A stretch of 64,000 nucleotides of DNA, from the NCBI RefSeq assembly GCF_013359595.1, contig NZ_JABFMP010000001.1, forward strand, positions 62,001-126,000. Direction: 5' to 3'. Below the pieces are notes generated by a model. That model searched no databases and was not told the DNA's origin. It saw nothing but the letters and a program-made list of their open reading frames with translations. How positions within the stretch are numbered: position 1 is the stretch's first letter; the number at the start of each line of letters is the position of its first letter. The position numbers were made by a program, and so were the translations under genes. This DNA comes from Pseudomonas sp. C1C7 (GTDB lineage Bacteria; Pseudomonadota; Gammaproteobacteria; Pseudomonadales; Pseudomonadaceae). Shown in pieces: positions 47,176 through 56,074 of this stretch.

Positions 47176-48203
47176 GTGATACCCCCAAAGGTCAGCAACT
47201 CATTGGGATTGGCCATAACGTTCGCCGCAGGTGTGGTCAGGGAGTGATCAGTCTCACCAGCAGCACCACTGATGACTTCACGGATATGACTGATCAGCAG
47301 CGTCTCACCCAAACCTGCCTCGCGTTCGTGCAGGTCGATCAGCTCGGCCTGGATGGCAGCGCGAACGGCGCTGGTGTCAGGTACGGGATGAATGCTGTAA
47401 AGCACCGGTTTCTCTGTAGGAGCGAGCACATACAACTCCGCCGTCACAGGACGTAGCAGCTCGATGTAATCCTTCACTTCCTGCAGTTGTGTAGGATTGG
47501 GAACAGTCACCAGGTCGTTATCGCGCATCACAAATAGGCCTACGGTCCCGGGGCCGAGGTAGTTACCGCGGCACCAGGCGCGAGTGATACCCGGCACCTC
47601 CAGTGCCCATGTTTCATAATCGTCAGCAGAGCCACCGTGCGGAATGACTCTGTAGGAGCGAATGACTCGGGCGCGCAGCGACTCGACACTCTCTCGCGCA
47701 ATGCCGCCGACAAGGCCGGGAGCGATCACCGTGAACAGATTGGTCACACCGGATACCGGCTGCACCAAGGTGAGTTCCAGCCCGGGGTCCGCATTGCCGA
47801 GCGTTCCAGCATCAACCGCAGCAATCGATGCAACGTTCAGCCCACCAACAGTGGTCACGCCCACGGTTACCCGGTACTTGCGACCATCAGAGGCTTGAAG
47901 GATTTCGTCGGCATCAAGCACGACCCCCGCGGCTGCTACGAAATTCGCCATGCCCTCCGATGGCTGCGAAGGTTTACGCGGTTGATTGAGGCGAAGCACC
48001 GCTATGCGCTCCAACGTTTCTTCATCGGCTCTGTCCGGGAGGATCTGCTCGGCGATCCAATCGAGATAACCGTACAGCCCATAAGCGGTACCGCTCAGGG
48101 TGCGGGCCAGAACCTGCGCGTCAGAGCGACGTAGGGCATCGCTGGCCAGATCACTTTGCGTCCTGCCAATCAGCACCGGAAGCGAAGGGGTTTCAAACGG
48201 CAT
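47166..48203 (-). CDS. Baseplate J-family protein (Mu gp47-like)
   Basis: 345 residues of the baseplate J/gp47 wedge family: MPFETPSLPVLIGRTQSDLA, SGTAYGLYGYLDWIAEQILP, then the central IAPGLVGGIARESVESLRAR and HGGSADDYETWALEVPGITRAW blocks. It overlaps gp46 by 11 bases and gp48 by ten. Confidence 0.93.
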   Translation of the reverse strand: MPFETPSLPVLIGRTQSDLASDALRRSDAQVLARTLSGTAYGLYGYLDWIAEQILPDRADEETLERIAVLRLNQPRKPSQPSEGMANFVAAAGVVLDADEILQASDGRKYRVTVGVTTVGGLNVASIAAVDAGTLGNADPGLELTLVQPVSGVTNLFTVIAPGLVGGIARESVESLRARVIRSYRVIPHGGSADDYETWALEVPGITRAWCRGNYLGPGTVGLFVMRDNDLVTVPNPTQLQEVKDYIELLRPVTAELYVLAPTEKPVLYSIHPVPDTSAVRAAIQAELIDLHEREAGLGETLLISHIREVISGAAGETDHSLTTPAANVMANPNELLTFGGITWL

Positions 48204-48594
48204 AGATCACCTGCCAGGAAGAGAGTGATTTGATTTCCACACGGGTACCGCCCGGGATCGTCAGGATGACAATGAGGTTCAGCCGATTGATGTCGTGCTT
48301 CTCGCTGGTGATCTCAAGCGAGATTGCGTGACCTTCATCGAGCATCCATCGGAGCGCCTCATTGGCATAGAATTCGGCGTCACGCTGCGTGGCATCGGTC
48401 AACTTTACCCGTCGCAACAGCCAGAGACGGGAGCCGATGCGGTCATTCGCGATAACTGGGTAGCTATCGCCCCACCAGCCATACAGCTCCTCATCATCGA
48501 CCGGGTCATCTGTCTCGGCGCGGCGCCAGGTGAATAGGCTAATCAGCACGGCGCGGGTCAGGGCGGCTTCGCGATCATCAGAAATAATCATCAA
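48193..48594 (-). CDS. Phage GP46-family baseplate protein
   Basis: 133 residues similar to Mu gp46, relative of T4 gp25, an inner wedge protein: REAALTRAVLISLFTWRRAE, GWWGDSYPVIANDRIGSRLW, LRWMLDEGHA. It starts four bases inside the end of the spike gene and overlaps the J protein gene. Confidence 0.92.
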   Translation of the reverse strand: MMIISDDREAALTRAVLISLFTWRRAETDDPVDDEELYGWWGDSYPVIANDRIGSRLWLLRRVKLTDATQRDAEFYANEALRWMLDEGHAISLEITSEKHDINRLNLIVILTIPGGTRVEIKSLSSWQVIYAV

Positions 48595-49097
48595 GCCCCC
48601 GTGGCGGGAGGCCCGCTCTGACTGCTGCCGACCTGGACATTGGTGTGGACGTGTTCGATCTGGCTGACGCCTCCGGCCACCTGGTCGCCGTCGGAAACGA
48701 TCTGCCCCGTCTGGGTGATCAGCGGCGTATCAAAGTTCACGGAGGCGGTGGCCTTGATGTTCAGCGTCTGGGTCTCAATGTCGATGACGCGGCCGCGCTT
48801 GAAATGCACCTTGTCGCCCTCATCGGTGTAGATCGCCACTTCTCCAGGCTGCAATTCTTTGATCCGGTACCGGCGGTCGGCGGCAACCAGCACCACGGCG
48901 TGGGAGCGGTCGCCGCCGAGAAACATAGTGAGCACTTCGGCGCCTGCCTTCGGGTTGCTGGTGAATCCGTAGGGCTCGAAATGCTCGACGCTGTCCTTCA
49001 ATTCACCGGCCGTCAGCTTGACCTGCAGCGACTGCATCATCTTTCCGGCAGCCGCCAGCACCACGGTGCCGCGGGCCATCATGCTTTTCAGGCTCAT
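48591..49097 (-). CDS. Baseplate assembly protein V / central spike (Mu gp45-like)
   Basis: The 168-residue trimeric membrane-piercing spike. It has an OB-fold-like N-terminal part (about residues 20-100, YGFTSNPKAGAEVLTMFLGG) and a beta-helical tail whose tip carries the HVH motif (QIEHVHTNVQ), used in P2 and phi92 spikes to bind iron. The gene lies between gp44 and gp46 with four-base overlaps. Confidence 0.9.
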   Translation of the reverse strand: MSLKSMMARGTVVLAAAGKMMQSLQVKLTAGELKDSVEHFEPYGFTSNPKAGAEVLTMFLGGDRSHAVVLVAADRRYRIKELQPGEVAIYTDEGDKVHFKRGRVIDIETQTLNIKATASVNFDTPLITQTGQIVSDGDQVAGGVSQIEHVHTNVQVGSSQSGPPATGA

Positions 49098-50206
49098 TTT
49101 TTTGGCTCGTAGTCTGCGGGGATGAGATATTCGAAGTTGTCGCCCGGGCCGCCTTTCTTCAGCTTGCGGTTTTTGTGCGGGTCATGCGGTTCCGGCTCGA
49201 AGCCATCTGGCGGGCCGACTTCTAGCTTCGCGATCATGCCGCTTTCGTTCAGTGTGTAGGTCACCCTGGCGATAAGCATAATTCGGTCGAACCCAATAAT
49301 GGGGTCGATCACGCGCACCAGGGAATTGTGTTTCCACAGCGCGCCGCTGGATTGCCGCCAGCCCTGTACCGTATAGGTTGTGGTGAGCGCTTTGCCCATG
49401 CGGGTGCCACGCTCCCAGTTCGCCCTGGCCTGCGCCAGTTCGTTGGTCATCTGACCGGACTCTTGGATGATCATGACGCGCTTGCGCGTCATTCTCGGAT
49501 CCGCCACCACGGCTGACACCTCGGCAGCGTCCGCGCCGAACTCTTCATCCGTCCCGCTTTTCTGGCCAAGCACCTGGTATTCGGAAAACACGGCCGAGAA
49601 ATCCAGCGGCGCGTCGCCGGTGAGGATGTTTTTGCCAACCTCCAGTGCGTCGAATGCGCGAATTTCACTGCCTGGCTTGGCCAGGACCGCCATGCCCCGG
49701 GCATCGTCCGTGGAGAAAACTCGGAACAACGTCAGCAGGCGGTCGATTGATTCGAAGGCCGTCTCCCCCGGCTCTATCGTGTGATCCGAAAGTTTGCCCC
49801 CCTCGGGAATCTCGCTGCGGACCCGGATGCCGTATGGCGATGCCAGCGCGCGGACGATCGACAGCACGCTCTGATTGTTCCACTGCCCCGGCTTGTTGAT
49901 AGCCGCGGCGTCCACCAGGTCTGCGGTCAACGAGCGGCCGGTGATACTGGTGGTGATCTGCTGGTGGTCGTAACTGATGGGCGTAGCAAACACCCAACCG
50001 GTCAGTACCAGCTCATCGCCGATCCGCACCTGGCACTTGGCTCCCTGTTTTATCGGCAGCGGTTCAATCTGTCCTGGCCACTTCCAGGTGATGCCGAGGT
50101 TGAATGAACGGGCCTGGTCCTCAAGCCCGGCAGAGATTTCCACCGATTTCCAGCCAACGTAATCCAGGCCGTCAACCGTGAGGCTGACAGCGTTGATCTC
50201 TTCCAT
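49094..50206 (-). CDS. Mu gp44-like tail hub protein
   Basis: 370 residues of the gp44/gpD/T4 gp27 hub family. Recognisable blocks are VDGLDYVGWKSVEISAGLED, ITGRSLTADLVDAAAINKPG and HNSLVRVIDP. The C-terminus is charged and Gly/Lys-rich. Its stop overlaps the spike start by four bases. The hub connects tape measure, tube and spike. Confidence 0.9.
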   Translation of the reverse strand: MEEINAVSLTVDGLDYVGWKSVEISAGLEDQARSFNLGITWKWPGQIEPLPIKQGAKCQVRIGDELVLTGWVFATPISYDHQQITTSITGRSLTADLVDAAAINKPGQWNNQSVLSIVRALASPYGIRVRSEIPEGGKLSDHTIEPGETAFESIDRLLTLFRVFSTDDARGMAVLAKPGSEIRAFDALEVGKNILTGDAPLDFSAVFSEYQVLGQKSGTDEEFGADAAEVSAVVADPRMTRKRVMIIQESGQMTNELAQARANWERGTRMGKALTTTYTVQGWRQSSGALWKHNSLVRVIDPIIGFDRIMLIARVTYTLNESGMIAKLEVGPPDGFEPEPHDPHKNRKLKKGGPGDNFEYLIPADYEPKK

Positions 50207-50209
50207 GGG

Positions 50210-51466
50210 TTACCTCTGGGCGATTTGCAGTGGCAGCGCCGGCACGAAACCCGGGTGCCGCAGGCGATTGCGTTGAACGACCTCCGTCGCGCGGGTGGCA
50301 TCTCCAAACCGGCGATAAGCCAAGACCAGAGCCGACAGGGTTTCGGGTGGAGTGATTTCCACCAGGCGGACACCCGACGTGGCCACCGCAGTGAGGTGCG
50401 CGACCAGAGTCTGTCGCAGGCTGTTCAGCGCCACGTAATGGTCAGAGTCGGCCTTCAGCGATGCATCGAAGATCGCCTCGTTGAGGTTGTCGCGCAGTTC
50501 GAGCACATCGTCAGCTACGGGCACATCCGGCCGAGAGATCGGCTGGAGCGCTTGCTGGTCCACAGATGGCACCGCTACAGACGACACCGGCTGCGATGTG
50601 ACCGGCATCTCGCTGATCATCAGTGCGATCTGCACCAGCAACGCGTCCTGAACGAGGTTCGCAGTTGCTTGCGATGCTGCCGCAGCATCCACGCCACCGG
50701 CCTGGCTGACAGTATTGATGCTCGCAACAGCCTCCGTTTGCTGCGTCGCCGCGGCGACCGTGCCGCGGTAGGTCGAACCGGAATCATTTCCCAGGTAATC
50801 ATCGACCGAAAACTCACTGAAGTAGCTGGAGAACAGCGACGACAGTGAGTCGGGGGCATTCATCAACGACTGCACGAAGCCGGTCAGGTTGGTGAATACG
50901 CCGAAGATCGAAGCGAAGTTTTGCTGAATTACCGTATACACGCCGGACAGACTGTTGCGCAGGCGGGCCAACCCCAGGCGGGCTTGATCCACCTTGGCCA
51001 TCGCAGCCTTGTACCGCGCCAGCGCTGAGTCCAAAAGGCTGTCGGAAGCCTTGACCACCTGCTGCTGGGTGTTGACCTTCGCTGTGGGAAACTTCAGCGG
51101 GGTGTCCGGGTAGAACGTCACCGCGAAAGCCGCCATGCCGCCCTGCTTGAAGTCGTGCGTCAACTCGGCTTCACCGGCTTTGACCTGCATGCGGCCCAGC
51201 CAAGGGTGCACCAGCTCGCCGGCGCCCGGCGTCTGTACGGCCTCCATGAATTTGTCGCGGCGCTCGAAGCAGTCGTCGCCGATGATCCAACAAACCAGCC
51301 GGTGGACCTGAGCCTGTTTGCCCATTTGCTCGGCATAGGGCTTGTCGCGTTGCGGAAACTCGTGCAGCTGTACTTTCATGCCGACCGGAACAGAAGCCTG
51401 AGGGATCAAGAAACGGATCCCCCGGAACGACGCCGGCAGCATTTGATCACGCCATGTCTGATCCAT
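50210..51466 (-). CDS. Mu gp43-like tail/DNA circularisation protein
   Basis: 418 residues. The N-terminal domain (WRDQMLPASFRGIRFLIPQA ... YAEQMGKQAQVHRLVCWIIG) is the DNA-circularisation N family (COG4228), found in Mu and SfV just after the tape measure. The C-terminal half contains an Ala/Gln-rich helical part and a LysM-like C-terminal segment (YRRFGDATRATEVVQRNRLR). Exact role unclear; probably part of the distal tail. Confidence 0.88.
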   Translation of the reverse strand: MDQTWRDQMLPASFRGIRFLIPQASVPVGMKVQLHEFPQRDKPYAEQMGKQAQVHRLVCWIIGDDCFERRDKFMEAVQTPGAGELVHPWLGRMQVKAGEAELTHDFKQGGMAAFAVTFYPDTPLKFPTAKVNTQQQVVKASDSLLDSALARYKAAMAKVDQARLGLARLRNSLSGVYTVIQQNFASIFGVFTNLTGFVQSLMNAPDSLSSLFSSYFSEFSVDDYLGNDSGSTYRGTVAAATQQTEAVASINTVSQAGGVDAAAASQATANLVQDALLVQIALMISEMPVTSQPVSSVAVPSVDQQALQPISRPDVPVADDVLELRDNLNEAIFDASLKADSDHYVALNSLRQTLVAHLTAVATSGVRLVEITPPETLSALVLAYRRFGDATRATEVVQRNRLRHPGFVPALPLQIAQR

Positions 51467-53539
51467 TTATGGCCTCATCACACCCACGGTTCGGGTGCCT
51501 ACGTTGGGCTTGATGTTCAGCCCCGGCTGATTGGTTTGTGGCTTGTCGACCTGAAGGCCCGGCGGCGGATTCTCAAAGCGCATCACCAACTCTCCCTGCA
51601 GCTTTGGTTGACTGGCGGCCATGGCGTTCTGAACCAGCGAGTCGCCTTGCGGTGACCAGCGCTCGCCCTCCGGACGCGGCCGCAGCAGCGTGCCATCACC
51701 ATTACCAGCTCGGGCCGGAGCCACCTGCATGGTCAGGTTGTTGACGGCATTGGTTGCGCTGTTCACTGCGCCGTCTACGCCAGCATCACCGACCATGCCG
51801 AAGGCACCCATGATTGACTTGACCCATCCACTGATCTTGTCCCATGCATCCTTGAACCATTGCAGTGCCGGCTCCCAGTTGGCAATCAACGCGCCGGCGG
51901 CCATCGCGATCAAGCTGGCAATCAGGACGAAGGGGTTCGCCTTTGCCACCAGGTTGAAAATACGCGTGGCTACTGTTGCGGCAATCACCGCGCCACGCAC
52001 AACGGCAAGGGTGATGCTGAAGATCTTCCCGGCGACGCTTGCCGCCAGCATAGCGACGCGCATTGCAATGAAGCCCGCAGCGGCACCCATCATAGCCTTG
52101 GCGAGCACGGGACTGGTTTGGGTGAATTTCTCCCATGCCAGCTGCGCTCTCTGCGCAACCGCTTTGATCAATCCCCATAGAGCGGAGAAGAACGGGGCCA
52201 CCTTCTGCCAGTTAGCTATGAGTAGGCCGGCCGCAAGCGCGAGTCCGCGAATGATCAAACCGACCGGCGAAATTTTAGTAGCGGCGTCGAACAGCCTCAT
52301 GGCAATGATGCTTCCCATCACTGCCAGCTTTAAGGCGCCGAAGGCTAGGCCAGCGCCGAGAATCCCTTTAACCAGACCGGGATTCGCGGCAGCAAACTCG
52401 GATATCTGACTTACGATCGGCCCCATCAGGGTCAGAACGTCGTTGAGTGGCGGCAGCAGCGCGTTGCCGATTTCGATGCCCAGGCGGGTGACACGGTTGC
52501 GCATCAATTGCAGCGCATTCGCCGTGGTCGCCGAACGAGCCTCGTATTCCTTGGTCATTGATCCGGCGAACCCAGCACCGGCACCGACATCGGAGAAGCT
52601 CTTTTTCAAAAGATCGAGGTTGGTCAGCAGTGGAGCGATGGCTGTGACCGACTCAGATCCGAACAACTGAGTCAGGAGGCCTGCCTGCTTCTCGGGTGCC
52701 ACTTGCGCTACCCGCTGCAGCACATCAAGCATGGTGCCCTGGGCGTCTTTCTGCATGCCCAGCGAAACCTTCTGCACGTCGAGCCTGAGCGACTTGAATG
52801 CTTGGGTTTGTTCCTTGGTGGCCGCCTTGCCTTTGGTCAGCGCCAGCATGAAGTTTTTCAGGCCGGTGGCCGCAACTTCACTCGGCACGCCAACGCCAGC
52901 CAGGGTCGCGCCCATTGCTGCGATCTGCCCAGAAGCCAAGCCCGCTATTTTCCCGAGCGGGCCGATACGGGTGACGATGTCAGCAATCTGTGCGGCTGAC
53001 GATGGGCCGGTGTTGCTCAGGTAATTGATCTTGTCAGCCAGGGCCACCACTTCTGGCTGGGTGAGTTTGAAGGACGTCCGCCACTTCGCCATCATGTCGC
53101 CGGATTGTTCTGCCGTCTGGTCGAAGGCAATGCCCATCTTCACCGCATCCTCGGCGAACTGTCGAAGTTCACCAGCGGCAAAGCCGGCCTGACCACCCGC
53201 CGCGACAATGGCGGCAATACCGCTGGCAGCCATCGGCATTTTCTCGGATAGATCAAGCACATCCTTGCTCATCTGCTGGAACTGCTGCGGCGTGTCGAAG
53301 TTCACGACCTTCTTCACGTCCGCCATCGACGATTCAAAATCGATAGCGGCCTTCGCCCCGGCGATGAATGGGGCTGCAAACGCCCCACCCTGCACCACAT
53401 CCTGAAAATTGATCTTGCCGAGGCCGGTGCTTTCGAGCTGCTTGCGGAACCCTGCGACGTTTTTGCGGATCCCGGCCAGCGTCGGCGACAGCTTGTCGAC
53501 GCCGGTGATCAACGCCTTGAGCTGAAACTTGTCCGCCAT
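51467..53539 (-). CDS. Tail tape measure protein
   Basis: 690 residues that set tail length; by the usual 0.15 nm per residue a tail of about 100 nm is expected (estimate). Its N-terminal TP901-type core contains VAGFRKQLESTGLGKINFQD, followed by several long hydrophobic segments in the second half (for example LVKGILGAGLAFGALKLAVM and AKANPFVLIASLIAMAAGAL). ATG at 53539 is preferred over a GTG one codon earlier. It starts just after the frameshift-extended chaperone stop. Confidence 0.93.
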   Translation of the reverse strand: MADKFQLKALITGVDKLSPTLAGIRKNVAGFRKQLESTGLGKINFQDVVQGGAFAAPFIAGAKAAIDFESSMADVKKVVNFDTPQQFQQMSKDVLDLSEKMPMAASGIAAIVAAGGQAGFAAGELRQFAEDAVKMGIAFDQTAEQSGDMMAKWRTSFKLTQPEVVALADKINYLSNTGPSSAAQIADIVTRIGPLGKIAGLASGQIAAMGATLAGVGVPSEVAATGLKNFMLALTKGKAATKEQTQAFKSLRLDVQKVSLGMQKDAQGTMLDVLQRVAQVAPEKQAGLLTQLFGSESVTAIAPLLTNLDLLKKSFSDVGAGAGFAGSMTKEYEARSATTANALQLMRNRVTRLGIEIGNALLPPLNDVLTLMGPIVSQISEFAAANPGLVKGILGAGLAFGALKLAVMGSIIAMRLFDAATKISPVGLIIRGLALAAGLLIANWQKVAPFFSALWGLIKAVAQRAQLAWEKFTQTSPVLAKAMMGAAAGFIAMRVAMLAASVAGKIFSITLAVVRGAVIAATVATRIFNLVAKANPFVLIASLIAMAAGALIANWEPALQWFKDAWDKISGWVKSIMGAFGMVGDAGVDGAVNSATNAVNNLTMQVAPARAGNGDGTLLRPRPEGERWSPQGDSLVQNAMAASQPKLQGELVMRFENPPPGLQVDKPQTNQPGLNIKPNVGTRTVGVMRP

Positions 53540-53541
53540 CA

Positions 53542-53966
53542 CTACACCTGCTGGAGTCTGTTGATTCGTTGAGCGTGCTCAAGGGATTCCCGGAGGACGT
53601 CAAGGGGACGCGCCAGCATCTGCTCCGGGTCCGTCTTCCAGAACCACGCTAGGTCGTAAGCGACGGCGATCAGGTCGCTGATGGAGTCGACGCCGCACTC
53701 ATGAAAAAACTGGCCACCGCCCAGCTCAGCGAGTTGAGGTCAGCAAGGTCGAGCTGATTCACCGACGACGGCGGGATGCCGGCGCACACGGCGATGTATT
53801 TGGCAGCGACATCCATGTCCAGGCTGACTTCTTCGTTCTTGTCGATCTTGTACGGCAGCGCTTTGATGGCCCGTACTTCCTGCACCGTCGGGCGGCGCAT
53901 GGTCAGTTCGGTGACCGACTCACCGTGGGCCTCGATCGCAACCTGCAACTTCACCGAATCACTCAT
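53542..53966 (-). CDS. Tail assembly chaperone, -1 frameshift extended form (gp41'-like)
   Basis: A slippery heptamer T-TTT-TTC lies at 53709-53703 in the gp41 frame. A -1 slip there gives 88 residues of gp41 plus 53 new residues starting HECGVDSISDLIAVAYDLAW and continuing FWKTDPEQMLARPLDVLRES to a stop at 53542. The DLAWFWK segment is typical of the second chaperone frame in Mu- and P2-like phages (gpE-like). The extended form is made in small amounts and chaperones the tape measure, which starts three bases before the stop. No ordinary start codon is evident for the 53-residue part. Confidence 0.87.
53670..53966 (-). CDS. Tail assembly chaperone, short form (gp41-like)
   Basis: 98-residue protein ending SFFMSAASTPSAT, the unshifted product of the frameshift pair. 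MSDSVKLQVAIEAHGESV and LTMRRPTVQEVRAIKALPYK match the Mu gp41/tail-chaperone E family. ATG at 53966 overlaps the tube gene stop by four bases, so I prefer it to a TTG two codons upstream. Confidence 0.9.
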   Translation of the reverse strand: MSDSVKLQVAIEAHGESVTELTMRRPTVQEVRAIKALPYKIDKNEEVSLDMDVAAKYIAVCAGIPPSSVNQLDLADLNSLSWAVASFFMSAASTPSAT

Positions 53967-54316
53967 TGCCAACTCCCGTTCACACCATCGAATTGCAGTT
54001 CAACCGTACCGTCGTCCGCCTTGAAAGAAGGCTCATCGACCAGGTACGCGCCGGACAGCACGTAGACATTTCCGTTGTTGAATTCGCAGGTGACAGTCAT
54101 GTCCCGGCCATTGATCAGAGCCTTGAGCGGGAAGCCCTGCCCCATGATCGCGGTCATCTTCAGATAAGGCGCGAGCTCTTCCTCTTTGAAGAAACCGGGA
54201 TAAACCGTTTCTCGTTTCACGGCCATCAGCGGCGCCTCGGCGCTGCCAGTGACAGTCAGCTGGGTGCCGTCTACTTTCACGTACACGGTACCGGCTACTT
54301 TTTCGCCCATGGTCAT
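53963..54316 (-). CDS. Tail tube protein (Mu gpM/gp40-like)
   Basis: 117-residue tube subunit: GTVYVKVDGTQLTVTGSAEA, PGFFKEEELAPYLKMTAIM, and GAYLVDEPSFKADDGTVELQ. GGAG lies upstream of ATG 54316 at normal spacing. It follows the sheath gene after a strong terminator-like hairpin, and precedes the chaperone gene. Confidence 0.92.
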   Translation of the reverse strand: MTMGEKVAGTVYVKVDGTQLTVTGSAEAPLMAVKRETVYPGFFKEEELAPYLKMTAIMGQGFPLKALINGRDMTVTCEFNNGNVYVLSGAYLVDEPSFKADDGTVELQFDGVNGSWQ

Positions 54317-54326
54317 CGTCTCCAGA

Positions 54327-54353
54327 ATGAAAAAGCCCGCTCAATGGCGGGCT
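54327..54353 (-). terminator. Terminator between tail sheath and tail tube
   Basis: AGCCCGC-CATTGA-GCGGGCT followed by TTTTTC on the minus strand. It sits 19 bases after the sheath stop and within 11 bases of the tube start. Partial termination here would set the sheath-to-tube ratio or limit transcription. The stem-loop is nearly the same as at 43232. Confidence 0.8.
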
Positions 54354-54371
54354 GGGTGTTCAGGGTGAGCG

Positions 54372-55868
54372 TTACGCCGCTTCGTCGTACTGGAGGCGGA
54401 ACTGGTTGAGCAACGCAAAGATGCGCAGGCCGTTGATGTAGTCGGGCGGGAACAGCACGTTCACCCGGCTCGGATCGTTGCTATCTCGCTCGACGATCAA
54501 GTGCTCGGCAAAGAGCTCGGCATTTTCTACATGCCCTTCCCGCTCGAGCTTGGCGTACTGGGCGATCAATTCCCCGCGGATGGTGGCCGGGGTAACGATC
54601 GGCTGGCCCGCGCCGAACTTGGTGCCGTCGTTGGCCAGCTTGTGGCGACCGTATTTGCTGGTGATCACGCTCTGCATGCGCCGCACGATAAACGCCGACT
54701 GGTGCATGGTCTCGCTATCCAGGTACGAGTTGTCCGCCTGGCCGTAGGCATTCTTCTGATAGGTGGTGATCGAGCGCTGGACGCGCACATAACCGCCTTC
54801 GAAGTACGCCGTGGCGATTCCGTAGTTCAGCAGCGACTGACGCTCTGTCAGGGTGAAGCGATCGCTCGCCGGCGCCGGATCCAGACCCGGCATGCTGCCG
54901 CTCTGGGTTGGACGGCTGGCATCAGCAGAGATGAACACCGCAGTGCGCGCGGCCAATGCGGCGGCCTGCACCCACACCGGCTGCGGAACACCCGGCTCCA
55001 CGCCTTGGATGGTCATGTGCTGGTCGTTGCGCACTTGGCCGGCGGCGACCAAGGTACCGACGGTGCCACGCTTGGCGGAGTAGACATGGCCAAACAACTG
55101 TTTGGCCCAACTCCAGCGGCCGGTGTTGTCGTCCATCGCATCCTTCCAGGCATTCAGCGTGGTCGTGTCGGACCACGGCTGGCACAGGAATTCGAATGGC
55201 TCATCCCCCAAGGCTGCAACCGCATCAATCGCGTCAGGCGTGCCGACACCGGCCGTCATCGCGGTGGCCACAACGGTCAGGCCTGCCGGAGTGGATTCGC
55301 CGTTGGATTTGCCCAGGCGGTTCATGGCCACACTGATGTCGTTACCGCTTTCGCCCGTCCATTTACAAGTGAGCGTGACGACGCCAGCTGCCGCCGAAGC
55401 AGTGACGGGCAGATCCGGCGTGGCGTTGATCTTGACCGCCAGCGCCGCCGCAGCCACGGTCGGAGTCGCAGCCGAGGCCACAACGGACTGCACGCGCACG
55501 CCGCCGATGTACAGGTTGAGCAAGCCGGATTCGGTGGCGGTACCGGTGATTGTCACGGTCCCGGCAGCGACAACGCCGGTATCTTTCGGCAAGGGCAAGC
55601 ACCAGACCTCGCCGATCGGATCTGACTTGCGCCAGGCCTCGTACATCGCGGCGAGCATAGATCCTTCACCGCCGATGCTCTTGGCAATTGCCAGACTCGA
55701 CACCAGCACCAGCTTGCCGATGCTTTCGCTGGTCGCGTTGTCGTTCACCTGCCCGACGATCAGCCGGCGCATGGCAGAAGACGCGGTGTTAGCCGCCGAG
55801 CTATCCATCTCCGCATAGAAAAGCGGGACGCGGATATCGGCAGGAATGTTGCTGAATCCGATAGCCAT
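54372..55868 (-). CDS. Contractile tail sheath protein (Mu gpL-like)
   Basis: 498 residues: MAIGFSNIPADIRVPLFYAE is the usual start of Mu-type sheath proteins, with RAAVFISADASRP-like RTAVFISADASRPTQSG and the C-terminal RVNVLFPPDYINGLRIFALL. This gene marks the phage as a contractile-tailed (myovirus) type. It overlaps the DUF2635 gene by one base (TAATG). Confidence 0.95.
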   Translation of the reverse strand: MAIGFSNIPADIRVPLFYAEMDSSAANTASSAMRRLIVGQVNDNATSESIGKLVLVSSLAIAKSIGGEGSMLAAMYEAWRKSDPIGEVWCLPLPKDTGVVAAGTVTITGTATESGLLNLYIGGVRVQSVVASAATPTVAAAALAVKINATPDLPVTASAAAGVVTLTCKWTGESGNDISVAMNRLGKSNGESTPAGLTVVATAMTAGVGTPDAIDAVAALGDEPFEFLCQPWSDTTTLNAWKDAMDDNTGRWSWAKQLFGHVYSAKRGTVGTLVAAGQVRNDQHMTIQGVEPGVPQPVWVQAAALAARTAVFISADASRPTQSGSMPGLDPAPASDRFTLTERQSLLNYGIATAYFEGGYVRVQRSITTYQKNAYGQADNSYLDSETMHQSAFIVRRMQSVITSKYGRHKLANDGTKFGAGQPIVTPATIRGELIAQYAKLEREGHVENAELFAEHLIVERDSNDPSRVNVLFPPDYINGLRIFALLNQFRLQYDEAA

Positions 55869-56074
55869 TATTTGCCTTCCTCGGGTTGCGCCGTCTTGCC
55901 GGCCTTGGTGGATGGGGCTTCAGCGGTCTTGGCAGTGACGTCACCGTCAGCCAGGCGGCGGCGCCACCAGGCATTGTCAGGGACTTCCCGGCCATCAACA
56001 GGCAACAGGTCGCCAGCCTCCGGATCGGGCACAGAGCGGCCAGTGGCCGGCACCACAGTGATGCGCTTGGTCAT
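55868..56074 (-). CDS. DUF2635 protein (Mu gp38-like)
   Basis: 68-residue small protein with the family core VVPATGRSVPDPEAGDLLP and VPDNAWWRRRLADGDV. It lies before the tail sheath in Mu-like phages. Function is unknown. Overlaps its upstream neighbour by four bases. Confidence 0.88.
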   Translation of the reverse strand: MTKRITVVPATGRSVPDPEAGDLLPVDGREVPDNAWWRRRLADGDVTAKTAEAPSTKAGKTAQPEEGK

